NCBI RefSeq assembly: GCF_036785885.1
Contig: NC_092316.1
Coordinates: forward strand, 51,531,001 to 51,595,000
DNA: 64,000 bases
Direction of reading: 5' to 3'
Origin: Coffea arabica
Taxonomy: Eukaryota; Streptophyta; Magnoliopsida; Gentianales; Rubiaceae
This document shows, piece after piece, positions 24,401 through 35,932 of this stretch. Position 1 is the first letter of the stretch. The number at the start of each line of letters is the position of its first letter. Under the pieces are notes generated by a model, which worked only from the letters and a program-made list of their open reading frames with translations, had not been told where the DNA came from and did not search any database. The position numbers were made by a program, and so were the translations under genes.

Positions 24401-25570
24401 CAGGCACGTAATCTTTTCAACTTTCAACAAAAAGATGCTGAAAAGATCCTGCAGATACTTGTTAGTTTGTCAGGGAGAGAGGATAGCAACTATTGGATAC
24501 ACAGTGAAACTGGTCAATACACTGTGAAGTCTGGTCATAAACTTTTATGTGAATGGAATGAACAAAGGAAAAACAAAGGAGAAGCTCTAGGGGAAACAAG
24601 TGTGGCAAGCAATTTCAGCAACATATGGAAGAAGTTATGGAAGCTAAACGTAAAAGGAAAATTGAAACATTTTTTGTGGAAGTGCATTAAAGGAATTCTA
24701 CCAGTGAACAACCAGGTCTACAAAAGGACAGGGAAGGGTGATCCAATCTGCAAAGGATGTGGCAAACAAGTGGAAACCATAGAGCATGTGCTGTTTAGCT
24801 GCTGGAGAGCTAGAGAGGTGTGGAAGATGGTACCAATTCAGTGGGATGGGATATTGGCACAGTCAAGTAACTTTTCCGATTGGTGGAATGCAGTAATGGA
24901 AGTAGCAAAAAGGAAACAAGGTCAAAGCCACATTGAGCTAACAACCAACATACTTTGGCAAATTTGGAAGGCAAGGAATGAATGGCAATACAACTCAAAG
25001 TAGAAACATCCTTTGAAGATTGCTCACAAAGCTCAAAAAGATTGGCAGGAGCAAGTGTTAGCAAAGGAAAAACAAGAACCAATGAGCAATTTTGAAACAT
25101 TCAGAGGACCTATGCAAGATGTTCAAGCACGAGATGAAGCAAATGAAGTCAATCTGCAGATAGCTGTCTATGAGGATATCGACACTAGATGGCTGGGAAG
25201 GGGAGTGGTGGCAAAGAATCATAGGGGACAAGTGAAGACAGCTTGGGCAATAAGGGACAAATGTACAAACATTTCAATATTGGACTTAGCTGAGACAGTA
25301 AGGTTAGCTTTAATTAAGGCTAGAGGAAAGAATTGGTCAGAACTGAAGGTTCATATCCCCCACAAGTAGCTTCTGTCATCGTTGATGTCACGGAAAACTA
25401 AAGACATTAGACTGGCAACTATGATTGATGATATCGCCAAATTAGGCTCTTTGTTTCAAAAATGCTCATTTTGTTTAGATATAGCAAATGACAATATAAG
25501 TAAATCTATGAGTACTTATGCTGTAGGCATTTGTGTTGATGAGGAATGGAACAATTCTCAAGGTGTCTAA
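21474..25570 (+). pseudogene. LINE ORF2: APE endonuclease - reverse transcriptase - zf-RVT - RNase H, multiple in-frame stops
   Basis: Starts MKVLVWNCQG at 21474, the usual ORF2 opening. Endonuclease motifs follow in order: FLSETK, AGDFND, RLDRGL, SDHSIL. The reverse transcriptase shows NKSPGPDG, LIPKV, YRPISLCNV, KAYDRVEW, GIRQGDPLSPYLF and the catalytic FADDSLIF near 23530. A zinc-binding zf-RVT domain (CKGCGKQVETIEHVLFSC) is at about 24750, and a degenerate RNase H follows to 25570. Up to 23.9 kb everything is in one frame, interrupted by stops at 21870, 21942, 22494, 22857 and 23937, with another at about 23970. A frameshift near 24.4 kb moves the zf-RVT and RNase H parts to a second frame, which has its own stops. 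Confidence 0.9.
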
Positions 25571-25676
25571 CACCTTTGTAAAGTATCTTGGAACAGTTGC
25601 TCTACAAGTGTATAGTTATGTTTTGATCAATATATTCCTATTGTTTCAGAAAAAAAAAATTAAGAAGGCCTCTATA

Positions 25677-26206
25677 GATCCCATTAATTTTAGATTCAAT
25701 CCAGTAATTTAAAATTCAAAACCAATCCAGACAAACCAATGTTATTTCAATTGAAGACAAAACAATGCCAAATAGCAATCAATCTAGAATCGATGCTGCT
25801 GCGCCCTTGAGATGTTGATATTCTTGTGTCGATTGGAGAGATTTTGCCAAAAAAAAAAAAAAGATAAGCTAAGATTGAGTAGCCTTTCCATAATCTACAC
25901 TAAAGGTTGATGCTAATGGCCTTTAAATACTTTGCAGTTTGCAGAAGTGTTCTCTATTCTAGCTATATAAACAGGAGAAGTGCCCAGTGCCCATCATCAA
26001 TTAGCGGTATATTTCATCATAATACTGAAGTTCGTCTGCTAAAAGCTTTTATTCTTTTGGGTTGGGCGATTTAAAATAAGTCTTACATATAGCCTACCAA
26101 TGCACTCTAATCGCAAATGGGATTCGAATACAATTGCTCCCAATAAAAAAATTTCATTAAATCTTGCGTGTACAAAATGCAATGCTTAATTTTACCACAT
26201 GGATGA
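25677..26206. other. Spacer between LINE and MULE
   Basis: No gene or element ends seen. Confidence 0.4.
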
Positions 26207-26559
26207 TTCAAAATAGAGTAAATTACTTTTTACTTCCTGCGATTTCACGCTCGACCACATAACCCCTATAGTTTTAATATGACCACATAACCCCCTTATG
26301 GTTACGTGGAATGTGGAAAGTAGACGGAAACATCCCTTCGTCACGTGAAGTGGCAGACACACACACAAAAAAGTATTACGAAAATAATGAATATACTTGA
26401 AAAATTCCCATATTTTGGCCAGAATTACCCTCAACCCTCGCTATCATTAGTATATAGAGAATGCAAGCCCTACAATTTCCCATTTGCCACCGTTCTTCCA
26501 TCTTATCAAAATTCTCTTTGTCTAATACATCTTCTAACACATTAATTGAAGGCCGGTGA

Positions 26560-26988
26560 AGAAGTAGCTTCTGCAAGCACTGGCAATGGAGGCAACAAAG
26601 ATTTAAGGTACCAATATCAAAATGTGAATGTGGCAATAAGGCTGTGCTAAAGATTGTTGATTCGGAAAAAGCATGTAGAGCATTGTTATATTTTGTTTGT
26701 GAAAGCAATCAGTATGGGTTCTTTGGATTGTGTCATCCGATTAATATAGAAAAGGAAAAAATGCAACAAAGTAGTAGAACCTATCCCACAAGTAGATAAA
26801 TAGTGAGCAAAGACAGTTCCATGGACAGTCCAATTATTGAGAGGCAAAAAGTGGAACATGGTTATTATTTGGCACATATGCATGTTTTGGAAGCAACTCT
26901 GAATATGTTAAAGATGTTTATGATTATCTCTATCGTCATTGCAATGGTTTCATTGCTAATCTCAATGAAAACAAAAGGCAGCCAAAAT
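26560..26988 (+). pseudogene. Degenerate GRF-type zinc-finger protein with C-terminal membrane segment, carried by the MULE
   Basis: The frame reads CECGNKAVLKIVDSEK, then SNQYGFFGLCHPINI, the layout of a GRF zinc finger (CXCG, aromatic block, C-terminal Cys/His). A single TAA at 26797-26799 interrupts it. The same frame then continues with an amphipathic stretch and MFMIISIVIAMVSLLISMK, a hydrophobic segment typical of the C-terminus of small plant GRF proteins often found with MULEs. No start was identified. It converges on the minus-strand transposase. Confidence 0.6.
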
Positions 26989-27550
26989 TAGTGAAACACA
27001 CTCATCAAAACACAGTCCAAGTTCATACATTTGTGGCCATCTTGGCATTGTTAGCTCGTATATTTGCCAACACTGATGCAACAGTTGGGGTAGGCTTTGG
27101 TATCCTTGATGTCCTCCTAGACTCCAAATGTGTTTCACCAATTCGTCCAGTAGCTTGAAAAGTGGTTTGATTCACTTCACTTGCAACAGGTTGCATCACC
27201 AAAAAAACATTCAAACAAGTTTCACGTTAGTGAACTTTTTGGTTTCCAATGTGATACAAATTTCATCAAGTTAATACCTGGGAGATGGACTGAGGCACGT
27301 ACATGTTTGTCTCATAAATTTGCTTAAGAGGAGGCTGGGATGAGGGTCCAGCATGTGGGGTCTTCTTTTTTCTATCAAGATTACTAATTACATTAGCAGC
27401 ATTTGTAGTTGGTATGGTAGTTGAAGCTTCAATTCTCACATCAAATCCTTCTTGAACTCTATGTTCAGCATTGTTAACTTCTTGTTCAACACCATTTGAA
27501 GGTACAACAAACCCTATTGGACCCTAAAATGCACCCAAAGTCAGTAAATT

Positions 27551-29511
27551 AATGTAACACATAATGACTGAAATTAATATCAAAATGAGTGCATACTCTA
27601 TAGAACTTCCTATTTGGATGAATTGGTTGTTTACAGCTCTTAGAATTATGTCCGGGCCTCAAACACCTTTTGCAATGAGCAGTTAACCATTTTCTTGTAG
27701 ATGTGGATGAGGTTGTGGTTTCATCAGCTTGCCTTCTCCTCAATTTTTTAAGCCTCCCAGCTTGCTTTTTCACAAATGGTGGAAGAATTTGCTCTGCTTC
27801 TGGGTGGCCATCCCAATAATGCATCGATGTCATAGGAGAAATGTGGTAATTATACACAGCCAAATAGGTGTCCTTGCTGTAGCACCTAGCAACAAAATCT
27901 TCAGAAGATAATCTGGTTGTTTGAATAGCTATAACTCCATGGGAACAGGGAATTCCTATTGACTGGAACAGTCCACATGTGCTGGATCTTTTCTTCAAAT
28001 CTACCACAAAAACCCTATCAACACCACAATCTACTTCATATTAGCCTGGATGGGAATATTACGAAAAAAAAACCCTAGTTGAGCACCTGTTCTTCTCAAG
28101 TCTTTCTTGAATATTCGGGCTAATAGCACCTCCAAGTTGTTCCATTCTAGCCTTCTTAATTTGAATTATCTTCATTAGTTTCCTTTATCTACTCAAACAC
28201 GCTGATAATGGCAAGTGACCTTGTTGGAAGTATGTAGTTGAAAGATTCATTTAAATTGTTGACTAAAATGTCACCTTTACAGTCGTATGTAAAGTAAGCC
28301 CTTGACCATAAATGTGGAGGCACCCTTTTCAACCATTCTGCTGCATTAAGTACATTTCCTGGTTTTGGATCAGCCCTCTCCAATGCAACCATTGCCCTCT
28401 TGAAGTTATGTATGTTACCTGTAGATGCTACTACCCAAAAGTGGTCTCTTAACTCCATTCCTTTGAACCTCAACTTAAAGTTTTGATAGAGATGTCTAAC
28501 ACAATAGCTATTGGCAGAATCTGAAAAAACATTATCGCCTTCTTCTTGTCCTTCGTCTTTTGTTATCTTTGTCTTGTCCCCTACTTCTTCCTTTGAGTTC
28601 AGAAAGACTAAGTCTTGTGAGACATCACTTTCTCTTGACTTCTCAGCAATAATCTTCACATAAGGTAGCCCATCATCATTGTTTTGAAAATCCGATCGGA
28701 CCAATCGGTATGACCGGTCAGATCGCAAACCGTTCATAGCTCTGGTTCAATTCATACTTTAGTTTGATTAGACTTAAAACCGGTAAGAAATATTCGAACT
28801 GGATTGAACCATTGAATAGGTGATTTTTTTTTTGTCTATGAAATTGAAAAAAAATGAATAGGTTTTCCCGAACCTTAAAGACTAATTATTAAATGCCACA
28901 TCCACTCACTTTTTTTTTGCCTCTTCCTCCTAACTCCAAACTTTTTTGTTTTTTGAAGTTGCAATCTCTAAATCCTAAAAAAGTGAATTAAAATTTAAAC
29001 TCACAATGTCTAATTCTCATAGACGTGAATTTTGTATAATTTCATAATATTATGGTATTTTTGGATTGGATTTAATATTATTTTTTTTGGTAGATAGAAT
29101 TGAGATTGAGATGAAATTTATTTGTTTCAACTTATAATTTAAAATTTTTATTTGTGAAAATTCAAGTTCTTTGAAAATATTAAACTTTTCATCATATAAA
29201 GTTTTAAATTAGTCCATTGCATGTCTTATTTTGTGCATATATATTTATATAAATTATTTTTAAAAAAAATTCATTAAACTAGGGTTGAACCGATCTAATC
29301 GATTGAATCTCGATCCAAACACCACGTCGGTTCAATTAACGGTCCAAGTTTTAAAACATTAGTCATCATCACATCTTTCAACATATAAGGTCATGTATTT
29401 TAGCCCTGCATATAACTTTAGCAGTGTGACAATGTCCTTGTCATTGTTAATTTTGGCTACCTCCACGTCCAAACTATGAAAAGGAATTTGATACCAAATC
29501 TCAATTTGCTT
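27551..29511 (-). pseudogene. MuDR-type transposase remnant lacking the catalytic core
   Basis: Pieces appear in transposase order on the minus strand. First comes an N-terminal PB1-like stretch (29.5-29.37 kb, with LLKLYAGLKYMTLYVERCDD). After the nested element it resumes as DDGLPYVKII (28.67 kb). Then NSYCVRHLYQNFKLRFKG and WLKRVPPHLWSR are from the region after the DDE core. Next is the SWIM zinc finger GLFQSIGIPCSHGVIAI (27.95 kb) and a CCHC knuckle HCKRCLRPGHNSKSC. The acidic residues that should precede CVRHLY are missing: the sequence jumps from an acidic linker straight into it, so the DDE domain was deleted. A TAA at about 28190 also breaks the frame. Confidence 0.8.
28671..29371. 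mobile_element. Small hAT-like element nested in the MULE transposase
   Basis: CATCATCA occurs at 28671-28678 and 29364-29371, and the transposase reading frame resumes across these borders. This supports an insertion with 8-bp duplication. The left end TTGTTTTGAAAATCCGATCG and the right end GGACCGTTAATTG / GTTTTAAAACATTAG in reverse share TGTTTT-AAAA and GGACC. The interior is non-coding and has words such as GACCGGT and GAACCGA in both orientations. The duplication is a simple repeat, so boundaries may be off by a few bases. Confidence 0.55.
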
Positions 29512-29907
29512 TGCTTCTTTGCTACTCTAGAATACAAGTGACATAGACAGGCTCTAGTTAACTTCTTTTTAAGGTTATTATTACTTAACTTTTCTATCCT
29601 GTTTCCACTGTATGAGATCTCAGGTTCTCATGTAAACCTTCCACCTATATGAGGGGTGGTCGTCAGCATATTTTTCATGTTATCAAAGCCTATAGATGAC
29701 AAAATGTCTGCATAAGTAATTGTCTTCTTCCAACTTGTCAAAATATATAAAAACACATTCATGTTTCAAGGACCAGCCAATAATACTACATTATTACCCC
29801 CAGTGGATTTTTTTTTTTTTTGGTCAATACGATAGCTTTCTATATTATGGAAAGGGAGAGGACCTGAAGAGGTCCTGGGATAACTCAAAAAGAACTGAAC
29901 TACCACC

Positions 29908-29949
29908 AATTCAGGCGGATGCATGGTGCACTATGCATCCGCCTGAATT
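29908..29949. repeat. Perfect 17-bp stem hairpin
   Basis: AATTCAGGCGGATGCAT is followed by an 8-base loop GGTGCACT and its exact inverted copy. It lies in the 5' non-coding part of the MULE. The loop is itself nearly palindromic. G+C-rich compared with its surroundings. Confidence 0.8.
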
Positions 29950-30810
29950 TTTTAAGTAAAACCACATGTAATTGTGACAAATTAATGGAAAGCAAGATGA
30001 ACCAAGCCTTAATGCATTGGTGATGGTCATCGGCCAGATGACTGGTGGTTACCCCCAGTGGACCACTTAATACTAAACATCAACAGCTGCTTAGGGACCA
30101 CAGTGTTACCCAAAAAATAAACAACTGATATTACTTTATACCTACTACCTCACCAACTTTTTTTGGCAGAATTTGTTTAATTACGTGCATGTGTACACAA
30201 CAGTATAATACCCGACTAGTGAAATAACACAAAATTTGATATGCTACCGACAAATTTTAGACCATAATATCATTCCATATCACAGGGAGTTAAGAAAATT
30301 ATCATGAAACCTTGGATCTGCAATTAAAAAAAATATGCTAACACCAGTACGAAAGCTATTTAGCCATTCAAATTTCAAACTTCCAAATTCAGACCTTGAA
30401 ATACCAAAACTCTAAAATCGTTAAATCAGATTAAAAAAGAAAGTAGTATTGACTTACCAAATCAGTGTTATGCGATGTTTTACTACTACAGAAAACCCTT
30501 GATTCGATATTAGCTCCAACTTCGATCTTGCTACGCAGCCCTTTATTGTTGATTTTCTTTCGGTTTTTCACTCTCTCTCTCTAAGAAGAATAGGAGAAAA
30601 TTCCTAAGTGTTCAAGGATGGCTGCTGGATCTTATTCTTTGGTATATACATGGGGACATTTTAGAGAATTCATATTTAGACGTTATGGAGGGATGTTTTC
30701 GTCCACATTCCACATTCCATGTAACCATAGTCAGGTTATGTGAGTCATATTGAAATTATAGGGAGTTATGTAGTCGAGCATGAAACCACGGAGGGAGACC
30801 CTTCAAAATT

Positions 30811-31525
30811 AAGTTCACAAACTTTCAAAATGGATGCTCTTTCATACGACCACTTTGGACAAGGGCATCCAGTGCATCGATATTTTCGATCCATGTAACT
30901 ATAGTTCTGTTGGTCAAGAAAGAACATTTAAAATCCTACCCGCAGGATCTAAAATCTGCTAAATGTGAAACTTGAAAGAGTCCAAAATATGCATATTATA
31001 TTTTGCTGTTAATAGGTGGTGGTTTAAATCCCCTTGCAGTTCTGTTTTCCGTGAAATATTGGGTGCCCTTAGGTTAAGACTATGAAGTACGAATAGTGCC
31101 ACTACTGGAATCTTCCACTAGAGTAGCACTCTATATTTTGTACAATAACAAATCTTAGCCCGTGTGATGTAAAATTGACTTCGACACCTCAAAGGTGTAG
31201 AGTTCCTACTTCCTAATCTAGGAATTCTTCAGCTCCTTGTTTGATCATCTTGCTTATTCAGGCAATATCTATCATACGGGACAGAAATCTAATCTTTGTC
31301 ACAGAAATGCTCCAGTTTGTGTAATTAGATGCAGTGTGTCCTATATAATAGGGAATCTAGGAATTTTCTTTTTGAGAGTTTGGAGTCAATAAGGTCCTGA
31401 ACCCATGTAAACGAAGACATATTAATCATTTCTATTACAACACAAAATGGAATGCTAGAATTTCAGCCTTTCTTGTTTGCAGATTCCTGTTGATAGCATA
31501 AGTGGCTCTTCTGTGTGAAAGCCTG
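30811..31525. other. Non-coding spacer
   Basis: No gene seen. Confidence 0.4.
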
Positions 31526-31880
31526 TTCTACCTAGGGATAAAAATCGAATCAAACTACTCAATATGTAGATCGACTTCAAGTGGACAGAAGCTCATTTGA
31601 TCTTGGTTTGTCAACTAATCAAGACAAGTTTGAATTGTAAACTTTCAAACTCGACTCGATTATCATAAAAGTAGAATTTACAGGTTGAAAATTCAAGTTA
31701 CTTGAACTAAATTCGAGTTTGGTTAAATAAAAATTCATCTGAATTCGCCTCAAATAAATAAGTAAAGCTTGAACATAACTTTAAATTTATTAAAATAATC
31801 AATCAAAGTGAAACAAAGTTGATTATTAAAATAATGAAGCTTGATCAGCTTGATTAGATTCGTTGACGCCCTAGTTCTAC
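31526..31880. mobile_element. Small TIR element (CTAGGG termini)
   Basis: TTCTAC flanks both sides (31526-31531 and 31875-31880). Termini CTAGGGATAAAAATCGAATC and GATTCGTTGACGCCCTAG are inverted copies with mismatches. The interior has repeated CTCGA/GAATTCGA words like the elements at 4.8 and 34.4 kb. Confidence 0.55.
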
Positions 31881-32462
31881 CCAAGTAAATATCCTTTAGT
31901 AATCTGGTCCACCTGGGATTTACAGGATACTAACTCCGTATACAAAAATTATCTGAGCTGAAGCATCAAATCAAAAGGGTACCCATTAGACAGCAGCGAG
32001 TGAGGTTAAAAATTCCCCATCACCAAGATATTTTCAAAACTACAGGGGCCACTTCTCTAGATTTTTCACATGTGACCAACAAATTCTGTAAGTAACAACT
32101 ATTATATATATTTGGTTGAGACAAACAGTCCGTTAAAATGCTCTTGATGACAAGTACTTGAAAATTACAGCATTTAGATTCCCAAAGACGCCACACCAAA
32201 GTGATCAAACCAAGCAACTCTAAAACATTGAATTATTTGGTTGAGATTTACCTTTTCCCTGCATCCTCGTAAAGGTTTTGCTTAATATTTTGAAACCAAA
32301 AGCTAATGATATACTGTCAATAAAATGATACAAAACCATGGCTGATCCAAAGAAGGTTTTCTGAAATATTGACCACAATATATCACTGGCTCCCAATACA
32401 GCGACCAATTAATAAGGGAAACCTCATCTGATGACATCGACTTCGTTTGCAGACAAAATCAA

Positions 32463-33275
32463 TCAATTGTTTGGACCAGGAAGACTAATCAATCCTCCGT
32501 CCACCGACAAATCATGACCAGTGATGAATGCAGAGTCCTGAGAAACTAAGAACAGCACTGCTTCTGCAACATGTCTAACTGTCAAGGCAATTCCCTTCAA
32601 GCTAGTAAGCGGCCCGTAAACCTTCCCAATATCCTTTCCTCTAGTTCTTCGCACACAATTAGATGTCAACGGCGTTGCAATGGCAGAAGGGGAAACGCTG
32701 TTTACTCTAATTCCATGAACTCCAAGTTGCTGACTCCCGCACCTAACTAGTCCAAGAACTGCATGCTTCGCCATTATGTAATCGGTCCGAATAACTCCTC
32801 CCCTGCTGGCTGCCACACTTGTTGTACAAACAATGTTTCCCTTCACCCCCTGCTCCACCATTACTCGTGCAGCGTGCTTCACACAGACAGCCATACCACG
32901 GGCATTGATATCAAACAAACGATCGAATTGTGAGAAATCGAGGTTAAGTACGGTCTGATCAGAGGGACTTACTATGCCAGCGTTGCTAAACATGATATCA
33001 AGCTGGCCATAGGTTTGAACCGTCCACTCCACCAAGGCCTTGACTTGATTTTCATCACTAACATCACAATGGAAATAGCTGCACTGGTGTGAACCAATGG
33101 ATTCAGTGACGAGTCGGCCCTTGTCATCTTGTATATCGGCAACTACAACAGCCTTCACACCATTTTCAGCAAAAAGATGTGCTGTTGCTTCCCCAATTCC
33201 GCTGGCTCCACCGGTTACTATCGCAACTTTGCCTTCTAGCTTTTTTGTTGCTGAAGTCGATGCTGGTTCTGTCAT
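32463..33275 (-). CDS. Short-chain dehydrogenase/reductase, SDR110C type (SDR-B), intact
   Basis: Classical NAD(P)-dependent oxidoreductase of 270 residues, intronless. Plant members of this subfamily oxidise or reduce alcohols of terpenes, lignans or related specialised metabolites (secoisolariciresinol, borneol or isopiperitenol dehydrogenases, momilactone A synthase); substrate cannot be read from sequence. The cofactor motif TGGASGIG is at residues 21-28. Asp47 at the end of strand 2 (VVVADIQ) favours NAD(H). NAG is at 98-100, Asn124 in the fold helix, and the catalytic Ser153, Tyr166 and Lys170 (YIMAK) are present. The end reads GHDLSVDGG, as expected. It is the most divergent of the four local copies, with an insert near residue 210 (RRTRGKDIGK) and a longer N-terminus. 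Cytosolic: no targeting peptide seen. Confidence 0.92.
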   Translation of the reverse strand: MTEPASTSATKKLEGKVAIVTGGASGIGEATAHLFAENGVKAVVVADIQDDKGRLVTESIGSHQCSYFHCDVSDENQVKALVEWTVQTYGQLDIMFSNAGIVSPSDQTVLNLDFSQFDRLFDINARGMAVCVKHAARVMVEQGVKGNIVCTTSVAASRGGVIRTDYIMAKHAVLGLVRCGSQQLGVHGIRVNSVSPSAIATPLTSNCVRRTRGKDIGKVYGPLTSLKGIALTVRHVAEAVLFLVSQDSAFITGHDLSVDGGLISLPGPNN

Positions 33276-33312
33276 TTTCTTTAATCAGAATAGGCCAAAA
33301 ATGTGGATGGTG

Positions 33313-33318
33313 TTTATA
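33313..33318 (-). promoter_or_regulatory. Candidate TATA box for SDR-B
   Basis: On the minus strand CATATAAACA lies about 40 bp upstream of the SDR-B start codon. This would give a very short leader. Confidence 0.4.
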
Positions 33319-34404
33319 TGTTCCGCATGCTTTGGCTCTCACAAGTGATCCTACTAGGTTTTTATTGGCCACAAATAATGTATCCAGATTCAGATATCAT
33401 ATAATTTTCTACGGTAAGGCAGGTCCAAACCCCACCATGTGTCACTTACTAGTTGGTTTGTGTCAAACTCTTGTAACATGGTTGCATTTAGAGGGAGAGG
33501 GGACATGAGCAGGTGCTGTTGTGTTTTAATGTGGTTGGATCCGATTATTTTATTTTTCATAATAATCGTACCCAACTGCACTTCTCCAAATTTCCATTCA
33601 AAGCATTTGAAATTCGACTTGTTTCACAACTTGAACACTGATTAGGATTTGAAGTTCGACTTGTTTATGAAAGCCTTTGATCAAACAAGGTTGACCTGTG
33701 GACCACATTTTTTTTTTCTCTTCCCTTCTTATGTGTCTCTTATAAATACTCTCCGTTGATAGATTCAAATTTAGGAATTACAAGTCCAGATATTAAGTAG
33801 TCTGAACACAGATTTTTCAGGTACAGATTCTACGTACAGTCAATAATGGTCATTATATCGTTAATAGGATTTTTACAACCACTGCATACTTTACACATTT
33901 ATGAAAAGAATTGTAACTGAAATTTCTTAGACAACTTTTGGTAATAATCATATTTGTCCGTATTCATTTTATAAAAGGTCAAATCGACATTAATATGACT
34001 GTTACAACCTTTAAAAATATTCATAATTTTTAAATGAAAATAATAATTAAAAATCTGATTAAATTATTTTGAGGTTTTGGTTTTTTTTTTTTGATAAGGC
34101 ATTCTAACACCATGTGTATTCTATGCTTGAAAATCACTTGTCCGGCCTCCATTTGAGTCCATAGTCATCATGAATTGAGGTTAACATCTTGTATTGTCTT
34201 ATTTTTCATTCTTGGTTGCTTTTTGCCGATAGTATGTAATGACAATTGTCAGGTTTTCTCGCCGGACCTCAGAGAATCAGGAGCCTTGGTCTGGGTAGGA
34301 TTTTAGGCAGCAAAACATCATCCAGTAACCATGATAACCAAAACAATCAAGGAAAGCCTAATAAAGCCATTGCTAAGACGGCAATTGGAGAAATAAGAAT
34401 ATGT
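33319..34404. other. Non-coding spacer upstream of SDR-B
   Basis: No further gene. A short imperfect duplication, TTTGAAATTCGACTTGTTT and TTTGAAGTTCGACTTGTTT, lies at about 33607-33666. Confidence 0.4.
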
Positions 34405-35386
34405 CAGGGTATAATTTAACCAAGCTTCTCGACTCAAATTCACGAGTAGCTTAGTTCAAGATTCGATTTGAATTTGATGTTAATCGAGTTTGAGTGGAAT
34501 TCGAGTTACTTGATAAGGTATTCGAATCAAGTACAAATAGGAAAAATCAAAGGGTTATTATCACTTTACCCCCTTAATATTTTGTACCTACATTACTTTT
34601 TAATTATTTTACCTCCAAAACTAACTGTCAAATTTAACGAAATTTGTTAATCAAGTGAAAAGACATATTTAGCTCTTAAAATTAGTATTACTTTACCTCA
34701 TAAACTATAACCTTATTATCAATTTACCCCCTAGAGTTATTTTTTATACAATTTATCCCACCATTAAACACACATAGCAAGTTGAAGAATTTTAAAAGAA
34801 AGTACCCTCTTTTTTGTATAATGAAAATAATAAAAAATTTAGAGTGATTTTTTTCTTTTTTAGTATCGAGACAAAAAGTCAAAGTATTGATCTCTTTCTT
34901 TTTCGCAATCTTATTAATATTGAAAAAAATAGAAAGATAGAGGGGGGGGGGAGAGAGAGAGAGATCAATTCTTTTTAAAAAAAATATAAATAAGAAATTG
35001 ATAATAGTGATATAGTTTAAGAAAGTAACATGTTGAGTTGAATTACTTATTAGAGTAAAGTGATGGAAAAATAACATTGGAGAGTAAATTGATAGCAATG
35101 ATATAATTTAAAAGGGTAAAATGATAACAAACCAAAATCAAAACTCAAATACTTATTGAACCTTATAAGCTCAAAGTTTATGGAATTTACCAAAAAGAAA
35201 AAAATCAAACTTCAAAATTTTATTGAACTCAATTAAGTTCGATTAATCTTTTGATTGAACTCGATTTGTTTGAATTCAAACTCGAGCTCGAATCTCAATT
35301 TTTAAGAATTCAACGAGCAACGAAATGGAGATCTAAGTTAAAGAAATTTCATTTGAGCAGAGTTCGAACAGTGTAGCCCTAAATGT
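34405..35386. mobile_element. Probable TIR element with CAGGGTA / TAGCCCTA ends
   Basis: The left end TCAGGGTATAATTTAACCAAG and the right end AGTGTAGCCCTAAA are loosely inverted, as in the 31.5 kb element. Near both ends are inverted words such as GCTTCTCGACTCAAATTC and GAACTCGATTTGTTTGAATTC. No clear target duplication. Interior non-coding, with a G-run and GA repeat near 34940-34965. Confidence 0.4.
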
Positions 35387-35932
35387 GACGTTGAAGAGTG
35401 GCACTAAGAATTCAATATCTCTTGGAATGATGAATGATCCCCTTTCCAATGATGAATGCTCCCCTTTTTTTGATCCCCTTGCCCAGGCTACATGAGTGCC
35501 AAGTGTCCCGTTCCGCAGCTGTTTTCAGCTAGTCCATCACCTGCTACCGGACAAAGTTGGCACAATCAGTGCCTCCACTACATCTCCACCAGTTTGCCAG
35601 CTTGACTTGGTCATTGCAAGTCATCCCTCCGCGGCTCCGCCCATGGTCGGCTCCTATTTTGGTCTCATCTCATTCCTGAGACCCTTACCTTTTGACTGTC
35701 GCCTTAGTGGGTACGAAAGCCAGGATGAACCTCTGTTAATTAGTTCAGTTTTTATAAAAAAAATATATATATATATATATATAATATAAACGTGTTGTAG
35801 TCTACACAATACCAAGGTTGGGCCATAAGTCCAATACTATTATGACCTTATCGAATTTTAGATTGGACAAGGCTCTCAATAAATTTGCACATAGATGGAG
35901 TGCCAATAGATTTGTTAACAAGGATCTATACA
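35387..35932. other. Non-coding spacer with a TA microsatellite
   Basis: A more G+C-rich segment at 35480-35760 ends in a short A run and (TA)n at about 35763-35785, which might be the tail of an old retroposon. No flanking duplication seen. Confidence 0.35.

Larger units (their letters stand above)
19328..25676 (+). mobile_element. L1-type LINE, full length but inactivated, 17-bp target-site duplication
   Basis: Direct repeats TAAGAAGGTCCCTATAG (19328-19344) and TAAGAAGGCCTCTATAG (25660-25676) match at 15 of 17 positions and bracket a 6.3 kb body. The body has the order expected of plant L1 elements: leader, ORF1 with DUF4283 and a CCHC knuckle, ORF2 with endonuclease, reverse transcriptase and RNase H, and a short A-rich 3' end. 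Both ORFs carry stops or frameshifts. The two duplication mismatches and the many stops indicate an old insertion. Confidence 0.9.
26207..30810. mobile_element. Mutator-like element (MULE), 4.6 kb, with 9-bp target duplication, inactivated
   Basis: TTCAAAATA at 26207-26215 and TTCAAAATT at 30802-30810 form a 9-bp duplication, the size made by Mutator transposases. Inside lie long inverted terminal repeats of about 120 bp. On the left, TTTCACGCTCGACCACATAA, then ATGGTTACGTGGAATGTGG and GGAAACATCCCT; the right end gives close inverted counterparts (CATGCTCGACTACATAA, ATGGTTACATGGAATGTGG, GAAAACATCCCT). Between them are a minus-strand MuDR transposase remnant and a plus-strand GRF-finger remnant. 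A smaller element is nested at 28.7-29.4 kb. Confidence 0.88.

Noticed and set aside
34724-35098. 124-codon minus-strand open frame
   Set aside because: A+T-rich element interior; composition is simple and no family is seen.
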